This document shows, piece after piece, positions 5,658-5,684 of a DNA stretch of 5,684 bases. Under the pieces are notes generated by a model. It worked only from the letters and a program-made list of their open reading frames with translations, did no database searches and was not told the origin of the DNA. The translations under genes were made by a program, and so were the position numbers. The DNA is from Gammaproteobacteria bacterium (lineage in GTDB: Bacteria > Pseudomonadota > Gammaproteobacteria > Chromatiales > Chromatiaceae). Numbering within the stretch: the first letter of the stretch is position 1; each line of letters starts with the position of its first letter. The stretch covers positions 1 through 5,684 of the forward strand of contig JAUXGQ010000148.1 in the NCBI GenBank assembly GCA_030621975.1, given 5' to 3'.

Positions 5658-5684
5658 CCTGACCATTGTCGTTTAGCGGTGACA

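Overview
The window comes from a proteobacterial chromosome, most likely a gammaproteobacterium. It is GC-rich (roughly 60% by eye). Two of its genes encode FKBP-type isomerases with the Mip/FkpA/FklB-like N-terminal domain typical of that group. All three complete proteins carry Sec-type signal peptides, so the locus works in the periplasm. I see no RNA gene, CRISPR array, insertion sequence or phage gene.

Layout. Bases 1-534 (+) hold the 3' end of an FKBP-family gene that starts outside the window. A 79-bp convergent gap (535-613) follows. The minus strand then carries three genes, read from right to left. First is an 804-residue CotA/bilirubin-oxidase-like multicopper oxidase (5595-3181). 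Second is a secreted FKBP-type peptidyl-prolyl isomerase (3024-2296). Third is a 558-residue protein joining a mono-haem cytochrome c domain to a type-1 periplasmic-binding-protein-like domain (2290-614). The last two genes are 5 bp apart and probably translationally coupled. A strong intrinsic terminator (3102-3126) sits between the oxidase and the isomerase, and a candidate promoter overlaps its T-tract. The oxidase and the isomerase-cytochrome pair are therefore probably separate or only partly coupled transcripts.

How the genes may work together (inference). The oxidase has all the copper ligands needed to oxidise a substrate and reduce O2 to water. The cytochrome/binding-protein fusion could pass electrons to or from a periplasmic partner in response to a bound ligand. 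The complete isomerase could help fold these large, cysteine- and proline-containing exported proteins. The partial isomerase at the left edge keeps the FKBP fold, but several pocket residues are changed. The substrate of the oxidase and the ligand of the fusion protein cannot be read from the sequence.
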